A stretch of DNA of 64,000 bases from an uncultured Bacteroidales bacterium (GCA_900318175.1 ONJQ01000004.1:1-64000), one strand, 5' to 3'. Positions 43,399 through 52,096 are shown, numbered from the stretch's first letter. Numbers and translations: made by a program. Notes: generated from the letters alone by a model not told the origin.

Positions 43399-44469
43399 AT
43401 GTTAGACAAACTCGAAGCCATCTACGCCCGTTACCAGGAAATCGAACAGCAGATGAATGACCCTCAGGTCACATCCGACATGAAACGCTACGTCAAACTC
43501 AGCAAGGACTACAAAGACCTGCAGCCTGTAGTCAAGGCCTACCACGACTACAAGACCCTCCTTGACACCATAGCCGAGTGCAAGGAGCTCCTCAGCACCG
43601 AGAAAGACGAAGAACTGCGCGAAATGGCCAAAACCGAACTCGCCGAATGCTCCGAACGCCGAGATAAGATGGAAGAGGAAATCCGCATCCTCCTCATCCC
43701 CGAAGACCCCACCGACAGCAAAAACGCCGTGGTGGAAATCCGTGGCGGCACCGGTGGCGACGAAGCCTGTATCTTTGCTGGCGACCTCTTCCGCATGTAT
43801 ACCCGCTTCTGTGAGAAGAAACACTGGAAAATCGAGGTCGTCGACTTCAACGAAGGCCCCTCTGGCGGCTACAAGGACATCACCTTCAATGTCACTGGCG
43901 AGAAGGTCTACGGCATGCTCAAATATGAAAGCGGCGTCCACCGTGTGCAGCGTGTCCCCGCAACCGAGACCCAAGGCCGTGTCCACACCTCTGCCGCCGG
44001 TGTCGTCGTCCTGCCCGAAGCCGAGGAACTCGATGTCGAACTTAACATGTCCGACGTCAAGAAGGAGACCTTCTGCGCCTCCGGCCCCGGTGGCCAATGC
44101 GTCAACACCACCTACTCCGCCGTCCGCCTCACCCACATCCCTACCGGTATCGTCGTCTCCATGCAGGATCAAAAGTCCCAGATCAAGAACATGGAAAAGG
44201 CCATCTCCATCCTCCGCACCCGTCTCTACGAGCGCGAATACAACAAATACATGGAAGAACTTTCCACCAAGCGCAAGACCATGGTGGCCACAGGCGACCG
44301 CAGCGAGAAGGTACGCACTTACAATTACCCGCAGAGCCGCGTCACCGACCACCGCATCGGCTATACCATGTACAACCTTCCCGCCTTTATGGATGGCGAC
44401 ATCGAGGACCTTATCGATGCCCTCCAACTGGCCGAAAACGCCGAGAAACTCAAAGAGAGTGTGGGCTAA
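43399..44469 (+). CDS. prfA: Peptide chain release factor 1
   Basis: 356 aa from ATG at 43399 (a TTG six codons earlier is open but unlikely). RF1 ends translation at UAA and UAG. The anticodon-like tripeptide PAT is visible in VQRVPATETQGRVHTSAAG, and the catalytic GGQ in CASGPGGQCVNTTYSAVRLT. Release factor 2 would have SPF, so the assignment to RF1 is firm. After GGQ the usual His-Val-Asn is Cys-Val-Asn, and Thr-Tyr stands where Thr-Asp is common, both conservative for the family in this phylum as far as I know. Confidence 0.96.
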   Translation: MLDKLEAIYARYQEIEQQMNDPQVTSDMKRYVKLSKDYKDLQPVVKAYHDYKTLLDTIAECKELLSTEKDEELREMAKTELAECSERRDKMEEEIRILLIPEDPTDSKNAVVEIRGGTGGDEACIFAGDLFRMYTRFCEKKHWKIEVVDFNEGPSGGYKDITFNVTGEKVYGMLKYESGVHRVQRVPATETQGRVHTSAAGVVVLPEAEELDVELNMSDVKKETFCASGPGGQCVNTTYSAVRLTHIPTGIVVSMQDQKSQIKNMEKAISILRTRLYEREYNKYMEELSTKRKTMVATGDRSEKVRTYNYPQSRVTDHRIGYTMYNLPAFMDGDIEDLIDALQLAENAEKLKESVG

Positions 44470-44530
44470 CTCCACTCCTTTTTGCTCAGTCCGTCCTCAC
44501 TCGTTGTACCATTTATCCAATCATATTGGG

Positions 44531-44590
44531 AGAAATGTTAGAGAAATGACGAAGAAATGACATATAAGAAGCGAACGAGCAGCGTAAAAT
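44531..44590. repeat. Intergenic repeat related to 61161-61274
   Basis: AGAAATGTTAGA (44531-44542) recurs exactly at 61225-61236; in both places the block GCGAA with purine flanks follows about 30-35 bases later, and related AGAAATGA-type units surround it. The two sites lie in intergenic spaces. Confidence 0.45.
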
Positions 44591-44596
44591 GAGACA

Positions 44597-44622
44597 GAGG
44601 CTCCCCCAAGCAGGGGAGCCTC
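44597..44622. terminator. Hairpin between convergent prfA and lipoprotein gene
   Basis: GAGGCTCCCC pairs exactly with GGGGAGCCTC around a six-base loop. It lies about 130 bases after prfA and 56 bases after the lipoprotein stop on the other strand; there is no long T-run. Confidence 0.6.
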
Positions 44623-44677
44623 CGTTCGTATAAAATGATTCTGAAGAAACAGCAGTTTTTCAAAGAGTGCAGCACAA

Positions 44678-46567
44678 CTACTTAGCACTGCCGGGAACGA
44701 CATCGCGCACCAAACGCACAGCGCTTTTAACGTTGGGCGACATGGGCAGCATAATGGCATAGAATCCATCGGAAATATAGATGCCCATTTCCTCTGCATC
44801 TTGCATTACTCCTTCGGCATCGGGGTGACTGAAGATGTCATTATACAGGCCAGTCTGTGAGAATGCCCCTGCATAAGCGCCAGTTGAGTTATTTGTATTG
44901 TTTAATGAAAGGTATTCATTTCCAGAAGGTGTGGCAGACCAATAAAAGTTGGCCTTTTCTTCAAGCTGTATTATTAGCCAGAATAAAGGAGCCAGCATAC
45001 CTCCTTCTGCTTCCTCCCAACTGGTTCCTAAACGAGGCCATTCCTCGCTATGGGTATACATCCATTGTACGCTCCTGTTATTATCCGTAGCAGTAGTCTC
45101 AGAAACGTTCATGGTTCCCATTGCTCCAGCAGCGGGCAGGAAGATGGCTCCAGCAGCTTCCATTAATTGGGCCTGGGCGGCAGTGTAAGTGTTGCGGCTG
45201 TAGAAGTCGTTCCAGCCAAAACCGGGGACAAAAGTGGTCCCTGCAGGCTGGTGCCATACATCGGGTAGGAAGATGAAACCGTTTACACCTGCAATGTTGG
45301 CTCCGCCTACCTTTTGGAATGCGTCGGGACGACCTGCTGCCAGGTAAGTCCATTGGTCTCTGGTAAGTGTGCGCCAGGTGTAGTCACCACCATTGGAAAT
45401 GGTGTTGTTACCCCAGTCGTTGAAAGTGGAGTAATCGGCATCGTCTGTTGAGCAGAAGGTGGGGTTATTGCCTGTTCCCCAGCCAAAGAGGTCTATCCAG
45501 TCAATGGACGATACCTCTCCACGGAAATAGGCTCCTTGGCTTTCGCCCACAAAGTCGAGCTGTGTCGGGGCAAAACGCCAGATGTGGTTTGAGGGGCTGT
45601 ATTGCAGGTTGCCGGGGGCGAACTTGATGTACTGGTTGGGAGCAATGGAGAAGAGGCCGCTGATGTCGCGGAAGACCAACAGCTCGTCGGTGGGGTCGTT
45701 GTCGCGGAGGTCGAAGGCTGTGTACTGGCTGCGGACAATGGTGGTGGAGGTGTTTTTGCCGAGGGTGCAGTAGCCGCCCTCATCGTTGCTGAAAGTGAAG
45801 GTGAGGCTATTGTAGGTTCCCGGAGGCAGGCAGATATAGAAATCTTTCTCGGTGCTGATGGAAATGCCTTGGCCATTGGTACCGAGGTTGAGGATGGTGG
45901 TGTTGCTGCCGTTGCTGCTGTAGACCAGCGGGGGGACGACAACCTGTCCGACGGTCCAGTCTGCGGTTTGATCGATGACAAAGAGGCCGTTGATGGGTTG
46001 GTCGGCAGTGACGGAGATGGAGGTGATAGTGGTGTTGGCTTTCTGCATGGTGAGCTTGATGAGGCCGAATGCATTCTTGAAGTTGAGCCTGTTGTTAGTG
46101 GAATAGGCGTACATGGGGAAGCCGTGCAGGTTGCCGTCGGGGCTGTTGTAGGTGGCAGGGAGATTGACACCACCGGATTGGATGTCGACAATTTCGGCAG
46201 GGTAGATGGCTTGGAAGAAATTGGCTTCGGGGTAGCCGTCGGTGTAGCAGGAGGCTCCGGGATTGCCCACATCGATGTCCATGCCAGTGCCGGAGGCATT
46301 AGCCACATAGGTGAAGTCGGTGGTGACTTCGCCGCCATTGTTGGCAGCGTAGATGCCGAAGTTCATGTTGTCGTTCAGGACAATGATATGGTCGGAGGCG
46401 TCCCATTTGAGGCGGTTGCCGTCGAGGTAGGTCTTGGTGTTGATGTCGGCATATCGCTCAAGGGTGGCGGTGAAGGTGCTGCCCGCAAGGTTGTCTTTCT
46501 GGCATGAACCGAAGGCAAGCGTCATAAGGGCTGCGCAAAGGGTAAGGAGTGTATGTTGTCTCTTCAT
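44678..46567 (-). CDS. Fimbrillin/lectin-like surface lipoprotein (copy 3)
   Basis: 629 aa. Signal peptide with lipobox LAFGSC (Cys22), followed by QKDN as in copy 1 (QKDE). The fimbrillin-like half (about 30-290) contains TYLDGNRLKWDASDHIIVLN and NRLNFKNAFGLIKLTM. The C-terminal lectin-like half contains YIKFAPGNLQYSPSNHIWRF, IDLFGWGTGN, YTWRTLTRDQWTYLAAGR, GVNGFIFLPDVW, GAIFLPAAGAMG, and ends SAVRLVRDVVPGSAK. The domain order equals the proteins at 7490 and 46878. It is longer because of inserts around residues 530-600. It is preceded by a 60-aa peptide gene (12-base gap). The probable site is the outer-membrane surface; the ligand is not known. Confidence 0.8.
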   Translation of the reverse strand: MKRQHTLLTLCAALMTLAFGSCQKDNLAGSTFTATLERYADINTKTYLDGNRLKWDASDHIIVLNDNMNFGIYAANNGGEVTTDFTYVANASGTGMDIDVGNPGASCYTDGYPEANFFQAIYPAEIVDIQSGGVNLPATYNSPDGNLHGFPMYAYSTNNRLNFKNAFGLIKLTMQKANTTITSISVTADQPINGLFVIDQTADWTVGQVVVPPLVYSSNGSNTTILNLGTNGQGISISTEKDFYICLPPGTYNSLTFTFSNDEGGYCTLGKNTSTTIVRSQYTAFDLRDNDPTDELLVFRDISGLFSIAPNQYIKFAPGNLQYSPSNHIWRFAPTQLDFVGESQGAYFRGEVSSIDWIDLFGWGTGNNPTFCSTDDADYSTFNDWGNNTISNGGDYTWRTLTRDQWTYLAAGRPDAFQKVGGANIAGVNGFIFLPDVWHQPAGTTFVPGFGWNDFYSRNTYTAAQAQLMEAAGAIFLPAAGAMGTMNVSETTATDNNRSVQWMYTHSEEWPRLGTSWEEAEGGMLAPLFWLIIQLEEKANFYWSATPSGNEYLSLNNTNNSTGAYAGAFSQTGLYNDIFSHPDAEGVMQDAEEMGIYISDGFYAIMLPMSPNVKSAVRLVRDVVPGSAK

Positions 46568-46578
46568 GGCTGTGGGTT

Positions 46579-46761
46579 TTAATAACGGGTAAGATCATCA
46601 CGGCCGATAACATCACCGTTTTGCGAAACGGCTTCGGTGGCGAACAGGTTGACGTCGGTGGTACTGCTTTCTGCAGCTTCGAAAGGGGATCCGGCAAAGC
46701 CGTGCTCCACGCAGAAGTGTACCACTTTGATGCGGGGTGTTGTGTATGACTCTTTTTCCAT
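46579..46761 (-). CDS. Short peptide of the YxxPxVxVLxARVExGF family (copy 3)
   Basis: 60 aa. It begins MEKESYTTPRIKVVHFCVEH and then GFAGSPFEAAESSTTDVNLF. The first 25 residues align with the other two copies (YxTPRIKVV, CVEHGFAGS); the tail is different. The open frame continues upstream to 46839, but those codons lie in a terminator hairpin, so the ATG at 46761, the one that gives the family N-terminus, is chosen. It lies 12 bases before the lipoprotein gene and is almost surely co-translated. Role unknown. Confidence 0.75.
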   Translation of the reverse strand: MEKESYTTPRIKVVHFCVEHGFAGSPFEAAESSTTDVNLFATEAVSQNGDVIGRDDLTRY

Positions 46762-46812
46762 AAGTTGTGTTGTTATTATTGTTTCTTGTGTTGATGATTT
46801 GCCGAATGGCAG

Positions 46813-46857
46813 AAAAAAACTTATTTGCCCACCACGCAAAGAGGGTGGGCAAATAAG
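46813..46857 (-). terminator. Hairpin with T-run between two peptide/lipoprotein units
   Basis: CTTATTTGCCCAC pairs with GTGGGCAAATAAG (46820-46857); on the minus strand seven Ts follow (46819-46813). It ends the transcript of copy 2. No TAnnTTTG box is seen between it and the next start at 46761, so copy 3 may rely on read-through. Confidence 0.8.
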
Positions 46858-46877
46858 TTGGATGTCAACTGAATTGT

Positions 46878-48473
46878 TTAGTTGGCATATTGCACCAGAC
46901 GGACGTTGATCTTACCGGGACGGTTGCCATTGTTCAAAGCGGTGCGACACATGGACTCGACGGCGATGGTGGGGCTGCCGCTGTTGCTGTTGGGCAGACT
47001 TACGTGGTATGCCTTGCGGTAGTCAAAAGATTCGCCTGAGACAGGTGTGCTCGTCCAGTAACCGTTGACTTCTTGGCTGAAGCCCCATGAGTGGTTGACA
47101 TTGGCCAAATAGTTCATGTGGCCGCCAGCGGGCAAGAATACCACACCTTTTTTCTGATAGTTGTTGACAAAGTCGGTAGAAGAGATGGTCTGGGGGAGTG
47201 ACTGGTTGAAATCATCGGGAGCAATGATAAGGCCGTTGACACCGTTGACAGAACCGATACGGCATTTGCCACTGCGTTTGTCGTTGCTGGTGAGGTTGAG
47301 GAGGTAGCTCCATTGAGTGCGGCTCAGGGTGAACCAAGAACCAACACAATGGGAGTTGTTGTTCAGTTTGTCGCCATAGAATGTGCCCCAATCGTTAAAC
47401 TGGTCATATCCGATGGTTGCACTCGTCGAAGCGGCATCGGCGCGGTTGTAGCCAGGAATGGTGCCAGTGCCCCAGCCGAAGAGGTCAATCCAAGTGTTGG
47501 TGGCAGGTACAGCACGTGTGATAAGGCCATATCGTCCTTCTTGACGGTTGGCAGCTAATTTACGGTCCCACTGGTTGGGAGAGAAACGGGCACAGTCTGC
47601 TCTGTCGTCAGTGTAGAAGTTACCCATATCGCCACCCCAGTTAGCAATGCTGCCGTAGTCACTTCTGTTGTAGTACTCGAAGTTGCCAGGAGAGAAGAAT
47701 ACTTGTCTGGAAGCAGAGACGGAGAATTTGTGGGCGCACTTGATGGCATAAAATACGCCTTTCTGCATGTTGACTGTTTGGTTCATGACCTTAGTGAAGG
47801 TCTTGCCAGTGATGGTCAGCTTATGTTGGCCAGCGGGAAGGGGAACATACATGACGGAGGCATAGTTGGGATTGGATATGGTGAGAGTCTTGTTAGCCGA
47901 TGTGGCAGTGGGAGCAGTGAGGGTCCATTCACCATTGGCATAGGTCTCTGTAAACACACCAGCAAGGGCAGAATTCTCAGATGTGATGGTCACTTGGTCG
48001 GGGATGACTACGAATTCGAGCTTCAGCAGAGTGCAGATGTTGGAGTAGATAATAGTGTGCACTGCATTGGGGCCGATGTAAGAGCACTGACCCACCATGG
48101 GAGCTTGCAGTTGGTTGGCAGTGTAGGTGTAGGAGGTTGGCATTGTGAAAGTGTAGCTGCAATTGGTTTCATTGAATGAAGGATCGGTGGCACGACCAGC
48201 ATAGAATGAGTAGAACATATTGTTGATAGGGGAGATGGGGGAGCTGAAAGAGATGCTGCTACTGCTCTGGACGTTGCCAGAAGTGCTGTTGATAAGCACG
48301 GGGTCACCTGCAGTCCAAAGGGTGGTGTTGCCAGCGCCGAAGGTGGTTTTGTCTTCACCAGTGTACTCGGGCATTTCGAGTTTGAAAACTTGTTCGGTCT
48401 CGTTTTTGCAGCCAACCATAAACAGGGCAGCGGCAAAGAGGACAATAGATGTCTTGCTTATTATTTTTCTCAT
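46878..48473 (-). CDS. Fimbrillin/lectin-like surface lipoprotein (copy 2)
   Basis: 531 aa with lipobox FMVGC (Cys22). The fimbrillin-like half has TLWTAGDPVLINSTSGNVQS and VMYVPLPAGQHKLTI. The lectin-like half includes QVFFSPGNFEYYN, WIDLFGWGTGTIPGYN, YDQFNDWGTFYGDKL, SWFTLSRTQWSYLLNL, GVNGLIIAPDDF, KGVVFLPAGGHMNYL, GYWTSTPVSG and the closing GKINVRLVQYAN. It follows a 59-aa peptide gene by 72 bases and is followed by a terminator. The N-terminal half is more divergent from copies 1 and 3 than those are from each other. Confidence 0.8.
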   Translation of the reverse strand: MRKIISKTSIVLFAAALFMVGCKNETEQVFKLEMPEYTGEDKTTFGAGNTTLWTAGDPVLINSTSGNVQSSSSISFSSPISPINNMFYSFYAGRATDPSFNETNCSYTFTMPTSYTYTANQLQAPMVGQCSYIGPNAVHTIIYSNICTLLKLEFVVIPDQVTITSENSALAGVFTETYANGEWTLTAPTATSANKTLTISNPNYASVMYVPLPAGQHKLTITGKTFTKVMNQTVNMQKGVFYAIKCAHKFSVSASRQVFFSPGNFEYYNRSDYGSIANWGGDMGNFYTDDRADCARFSPNQWDRKLAANRQEGRYGLITRAVPATNTWIDLFGWGTGTIPGYNRADAASTSATIGYDQFNDWGTFYGDKLNNNSHCVGSWFTLSRTQWSYLLNLTSNDKRSGKCRIGSVNGVNGLIIAPDDFNQSLPQTISSTDFVNNYQKKGVVFLPAGGHMNYLANVNHSWGFSQEVNGYWTSTPVSGESFDYRKAYHVSLPNSNSGSPTIAVESMCRTALNNGNRPGKINVRLVQYAN

Positions 48474-48545
48474 TGTATGGTTTTGATTTTTAATTTTGAT
48501 TAATAAAGTGATAGTTTGAAGATGTTTGCGAGGGGCATAGAGTTA

Positions 48546-48725
48546 TCAAGTGAACCATCCGTTGGTATTGCCACCATCGGTCCAACCGGTATAACCACCA
48601 GCGTTGAAGCCACCTTCTTCAGGGGTCACGGGAGTAGGGGGTACTTCTGATGATTGATAACCTCTTTCAACTCTTGCATCGAGCACCTCAACGATGGGGG
48701 TGCAATAGTTTTTGTTTTCTTTCAT
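48546..48725 (-). CDS. Short peptide of the YxxPxVxVLxARVExGF family (copy 2)
   Basis: 59 aa starting MKENKNYCTPIVEVLDARVE, then RGYQSSEVPPTPVTPEEGGF and a glycine/tryptophan-rich end (GYTGWTDGG, GWFT). An AAAGGAAAA ribosome site lies just before the ATG at 48725. The frame stays open to 48833 but the family N-terminus starts at 48725. It is closest to copy 1 in its first 20 residues. It lies 72 bases before the lipoprotein gene. No role is known. Confidence 0.78.
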   Translation of the reverse strand: MKENKNYCTPIVEVLDARVERGYQSSEVPPTPVTPEEGGFNAGGYTGWTDGGNTNGWFT

Positions 48726-48862
48726 TTTTCCTTTCGATTTTTTAATGATTATTATTGGGTTTATAACTGCTTTGTGTTGTCTTGGAAAGGATACGGGCGG
48801 AGGGGAAGAGAGGGCGGAGGTTGTAGGATGCAAAAAGGCGGCATTCCGCTTTTTTTCGGGTG

Positions 48863-48870
48863 CAAAAGTA
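48863..48870 (-). promoter_or_regulatory. -7 box of the copy-2 peptide/lipoprotein transcript
   Basis: TACTTTTG on the minus strand, fitting TAnnTTTG, about 137 bases before the start at 48725. Confidence 0.5.
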
Positions 48871-48874
48871 CTCT

Positions 48875-48903
48875 TTTTTGGACAATCGTAGGGTGTCCAA
48901 AAA
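48875..48903. promoter_or_regulatory. Inverted repeat at the promoter (possible operator)
   Basis: TTTTTGGACA (48875-48884) is the exact reverse complement of 48894-48903. It lies just upstream of the minus-strand -7 box, covering the -33 region, where a regulator would act. Confidence 0.5.
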
Positions 48904-49086
48904 GGGCATGTGTTAGAATTGTAAACAGTTGATAAGAGGTGTAGTTACATACTGATATTGGGGCATGGCTGTTGGAAAATGGGGCGAAGATGGTCTACGG
49001 TTAAGAGGCTGCTAAAGGGTGTCGGCAGCGTGATGTGAATAAAAATGGTAATGGATAAGGAAGAGAAAAATGGTTTTCGCGACTGC

Positions 49087-49122
49087 AAAAAAGCAGTTTT
49101 GGGGTGGCGTTTCTGCTTTTTT
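49087..49122 (-). terminator. Terminator of the XRE regulator gene
   Basis: AAAAAAGCAG pairs with CTGCTTTTTT; on the minus strand the stem is followed by a T-run, 20 bases after the XRE stop codon. Confidence 0.7.
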
Positions 49123-49142
49123 GGCTTCCTGCGAGGGGCAGA

Positions 49143-49367
49143 TTATTGGTTTGCGAGGAGGTCGGAGTAGAGTCGGAAGAGGTCGGTGTGGAGGATGGCG
49201 CAGATGGTGATGAGTTGCTGTGTGTCGATGGATTGCTTGTTGAAGATTTTTTGCAGTGTACGCGGGGTGATGCCGATTTGCTCGGCAAGCCAGGCGTTGG
49301 TCTTCCCTTGTCGGCGCAACTCATTGCGGATGGCGGCGCCTATGTGTATCTGCATGTTGTTGGGCAT
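49143..49367 (-). CDS. Small XRE-type helix-turn-helix regulator
   Basis: 74 aa from ATG at 49367 (an internal ATG at 49355 is the other choice; the open frame to 49445 crosses the promoter). It is almost only an HTH domain: IRNELRRQGKTNAWLAEQIG, ITPRTLQKIFNKQSIDTQQL, ILHTDLFRLYSDLLANQ. It binds DNA as a dimer by family. The promoter box TATCTTTG is at 49402-49409. Neighbours are the peptide/lipoprotein transcript, starting 270 bases away and reading away from the regulator's terminator, and rpsA. Control of the lipoprotein promoter is possible but not shown. Confidence 0.75.
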   Translation of the reverse strand: MPNNMQIHIGAAIRNELRRQGKTNAWLAEQIGITPRTLQKIFNKQSIDTQQLITICAILHTDLFRLYSDLLANQ

Positions 49368-49401
49368 TTGTGGGTGTTTGTTTGTTGTTGCTAATTGGGT
49401 G

Positions 49402-49409
49402 CAAAGATA
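49402..49409 (-). promoter_or_regulatory. -7 box of the XRE regulator
   Basis: TATCTTTG on the minus strand, 35 bases before the ATG at 49367. Confidence 0.55.
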
Positions 49410-49443
49410 CATAAAAAAAATGAATTGATGTGTTAGGAGGTGC

Positions 49444-49483
49444 AAAAAAAATAAGGGGCTCGGTCAGAGCCCCTTATTTTTTG
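49444..49483 (-). terminator. Terminator of rpsA
   Basis: AATAAGGGGCTC pairs exactly with GAGCCCCTTATT around GGTCA, with A-run and T-run at the two ends, so it can stop transcription in both directions. It lies about 25 bases after the rpsA stop. Confidence 0.85.
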
Positions 49484-49506
49484 ATTGAGTGACGAGAGTG
49501 TGAGGT

Positions 49507-51306
49507 TTATTCGCCTCTTTCTTCTTTCTCGATTTCCTCTTTCAGGTTGGCAAGAACGCTGAGGTCGCCAAGGGTGGTCTTCTCAAGAGATTCGGTGATC
49601 TTTTTGACGGTCTTCTTGGTGGCGCGCTCTTTCTTTGCATCCTCGTTCTCGTTCTTCTGGCGCTCGTTGTCGAGGGCATCCTGGAAGACGCGGGTGTGGG
49701 AGACAATGATTTTCTTGTTCTCCTTGGAGAATTCGATGACCTTGAAGTCGAGGGTTTCACCCTGACGAGCTTTGGTCTTGTCTTCCTTGTCGAGGTGACG
49801 CATGGGAGCGAAGCCTTCAACACCATAGGGGAGAGCAACGGTGGCGCCCTTGTCGTTGATGTTGGAGATGGTGCCTTGGTGGACAGTGCCTACGCCAAAG
49901 AGTGACTCGTAGACATCCCAAGGATTCTCTTCGAGCTGCTTGTGGCCGAGGCTGAGACGACGGTTTTCGGCATCGACTTCGAGGACGACGACATCAATGC
50001 TGTCGCCAATCTTGGTGAACTCGGCGGGGTGCTTGATTTTCTTGCTCCAGCTGAGGTCGCTGATGTGGATGAGACCGTCGACGCCTTCCTCAAGCTCGAC
50101 AAAGATGCCGAAGTTGGTGAAGTTGCGGACAACAGCGGTGTGCTTGCTGCCGACGGGATATTTCTCGGTGATGGACAGCCAAGGATCGGGCATGAGCTGC
50201 TTGATGCCGAGGGACATCTTGCGCTGCTCGCGGTCGAGGGTGAGGACCACTGCTTCGACCTCTTGTCCCACTTTGAGGAAGTCCTGAGCGCTGCGGAGGT
50301 GCTGGCTCCAGCTCATCTCGCTGACGTGGATGAGACCTTCGACACCGGGAACAACTTCGACAAATGCACCGTAGTCGGCGATGACAACGACTTTACCGTG
50401 GACGTGGTCGCCTTCCTTGAGGTTAGGATCGAGAGCATCCCAGGGGTGAGGAGTGAGCTGCTTGAGACCGAGGGCGATGCGGTGCTTGGCCTCGTCAAAG
50501 TCGAGGATGACGACGTTGATTTTCTGGTCGAGCTCGACAATGTCCTTAGGATCGGAGACACGGCCCCAGCTGAGGTCGGTGATGTGGATAAGACCGTCGA
50601 CACCACCAAGGTCGATGAAGACACCATAGGGGGTGATGTTCTTGACGGTGCCTTCGAGCACCTGGCCTTTTTCGAGGTGGCTGATGATTTCGGCCTTCTG
50701 GGCTTCGATCTCGTCCTCGATGAGGGCTTTGTGGGAGACTACCACATTCTTGTATTCGTGATTGATTTTGACGACTTTGAACTCCATGCTCTTGTCGACA
50801 AACACGTCGTAGTCGCGGATGGGTTTGACATCGATTTGCGAACCGGGAAGGAAGGCTTCGATGTTGTCGAAAACGGTGACAATGAGACCGCCCTTGGTGC
50901 GGCTCTTGACATAACCGGTAATGATTTCCTGATTCTCGTAAGCCTGGTTGACACGCTCCCAGCTCTTGAGGATGCGGGCTTTCTTGTGGGAGAGAAGCAG
51001 CTGGCCGTTGGAGTCTTCCTGGCTCTCGACGTAGACTTCAATCTTGTCGCCCACTTTGAAATCGGGGTTGTAGCGGAGTTCGGAGGCGGGGATGACACCG
51101 TCGCTCTTGAATCCGATGTTGACAACGGCCTCACGGTCGCTGATGCTGACGATGGTACCTTCGATAACTTCTTGTTCGGTGAATGATTTGAAGGTCTGCT
51201 CGTACTGCTCGGTCATTTGTTTGACCTTTTCGCTGTTGACTTCTTCTTTTTTATCGATAGCACTCCAGTCAAAATCTGCTATCGGCTGCACATTTTTATA
51301 ATCCAT
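49507..51306 (-). CDS. rpsA: 30S ribosomal protein S1
   Basis: 599 aa from ATG at 51306; the open frame continues 37 codons upstream across the leader, without family similarity. Six S1 RNA-binding repeats can be followed, for example EGTIVSISDREAVVNIGFKS, TGYVKSRTKGGLIVTVFDNI, EGTVKNITPYGVFIDLGGVD, HGKVVVIADYGAFVEVVPGV, AVVRNFTNFGIFVELEEGVD and QGTISNINDKGATVALPYGV. The acidic/basic C-terminal tail follows. S1 recruits mRNA to the 30S subunit. Promoter box at 51415-51422 gives a leader of about 105 bases, room for autoregulation. Confidence 0.95.
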   Translation of the reverse strand: MDYKNVQPIADFDWSAIDKKEEVNSEKVKQMTEQYEQTFKSFTEQEVIEGTIVSISDREAVVNIGFKSDGVIPASELRYNPDFKVGDKIEVYVESQEDSNGQLLLSHKKARILKSWERVNQAYENQEIITGYVKSRTKGGLIVTVFDNIEAFLPGSQIDVKPIRDYDVFVDKSMEFKVVKINHEYKNVVVSHKALIEDEIEAQKAEIISHLEKGQVLEGTVKNITPYGVFIDLGGVDGLIHITDLSWGRVSDPKDIVELDQKINVVILDFDEAKHRIALGLKQLTPHPWDALDPNLKEGDHVHGKVVVIADYGAFVEVVPGVEGLIHVSEMSWSQHLRSAQDFLKVGQEVEAVVLTLDREQRKMSLGIKQLMPDPWLSITEKYPVGSKHTAVVRNFTNFGIFVELEEGVDGLIHISDLSWSKKIKHPAEFTKIGDSIDVVVLEVDAENRRLSLGHKQLEENPWDVYESLFGVGTVHQGTISNINDKGATVALPYGVEGFAPMRHLDKEDKTKARQGETLDFKVIEFSKENKKIIVSHTRVFQDALDNERQKNENEDAKKERATKKTVKKITESLEKTTLGDLSVLANLKEEIEKEERGE

Positions 51307-51414
51307 GTGTGCGGTTTTTTTTGTTTTTGTGGCCCCTGCCAGCCGGGTGAAACTTAGGTTAACACATTGGGTTCTATCGCATTGGCAGGAATGCGAACGC
51401 CGCAATATGAGTAG

Positions 51415-51422
51415 CAAAGATA
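51415..51422 (-). promoter_or_regulatory. -7 box of rpsA
   Basis: TATCTTTG on the minus strand, about 108 bases before the rpsA ATG at 51306. Confidence 0.55.
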
Positions 51423-51547
51423 AGCCTTTTTTTTGAATTACAAAGTTTTATGTCGAAAAAAAGTTCCTAAGAAAAATTGTCATGATGGCAAATAATAACT
51501 TAGATTTTTTCCCGTTAATGATGTCAGAACAAATTATTTATTTTATT

Positions 51548-52063
51548 ATGAGTAAACCCGTATTATCTACTCCCGTTAAGTTGGCATTGTTGACGCTGGC
51601 CTTTCTTGTTATTATTTTTTTGGGATTGGTGCCATTATGGATTGTCCATTACATGTATCAATCACTTTTCATTAGAGTGATTATCGCTGTTGCAGGTATC
51701 TTGTGGGGAATAGGTACGCTGATCGGCTTTTGGATTCATTTCAAGTATGTCGACCTTTGGCGCCAGTGGTTCAAGGAGATTCGCAAGAAAAAAAGAAAGC
51801 GTGAATTCCAGAGCGATGATAGATACGTGGCGTTACTTGAAAAGTATCCCATCTCGGTCAAGCATCACGAATTGCACTACAGGAATCACCATCCCGAGAT
51901 GTCTCCAAAGGAGGTGATAGCAAAGGCGTTGGAGATTAGCAATGAGGAGTGGGCAGAGCGTGAGGCATTCCACGTCAGGAATCACAATGAGCGCAAGGTT
52001 TTTAAAGAGCATAAGCCTCCGACGCTGAGCAGAGGGGAATCTGGTTCGAGTCAGAGGCTTTAG
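51548..52063 (+). CDS. Two-helix membrane protein of unknown function
   Basis: 171 aa from ATG at 51548 (MSKPVLSTPVKLALLTLAFL); an ATG at 51482 gives 22 more residues with little sign of selection. Two membrane helices (about 10-33 and 40-65: LALLTLAFLVIIFLGLVPLW and VIIAVAGILWGIGTLIGFW) are followed by a basic, helical cytoplasmic tail with RKKKRKREF and HHELHYRNHHPEMSPKEVI. I do not recognise the family. It is divergent from rpsA and convergent with the MFS gene. Confidence 0.6.
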   Translation: MSKPVLSTPVKLALLTLAFLVIIFLGLVPLWIVHYMYQSLFIRVIIAVAGILWGIGTLIGFWIHFKYVDLWRQWFKEIRKKKRKREFQSDDRYVALLEKYPISVKHHELHYRNHHPEMSPKEVIAKALEISNEEWAEREAFHVRNHNERKVFKEHKPPTLSRGESGSSQRL

Positions 52064-52096
52064 GATGCTTTGGGGCTTGCAGCCCCGAACGAAATG

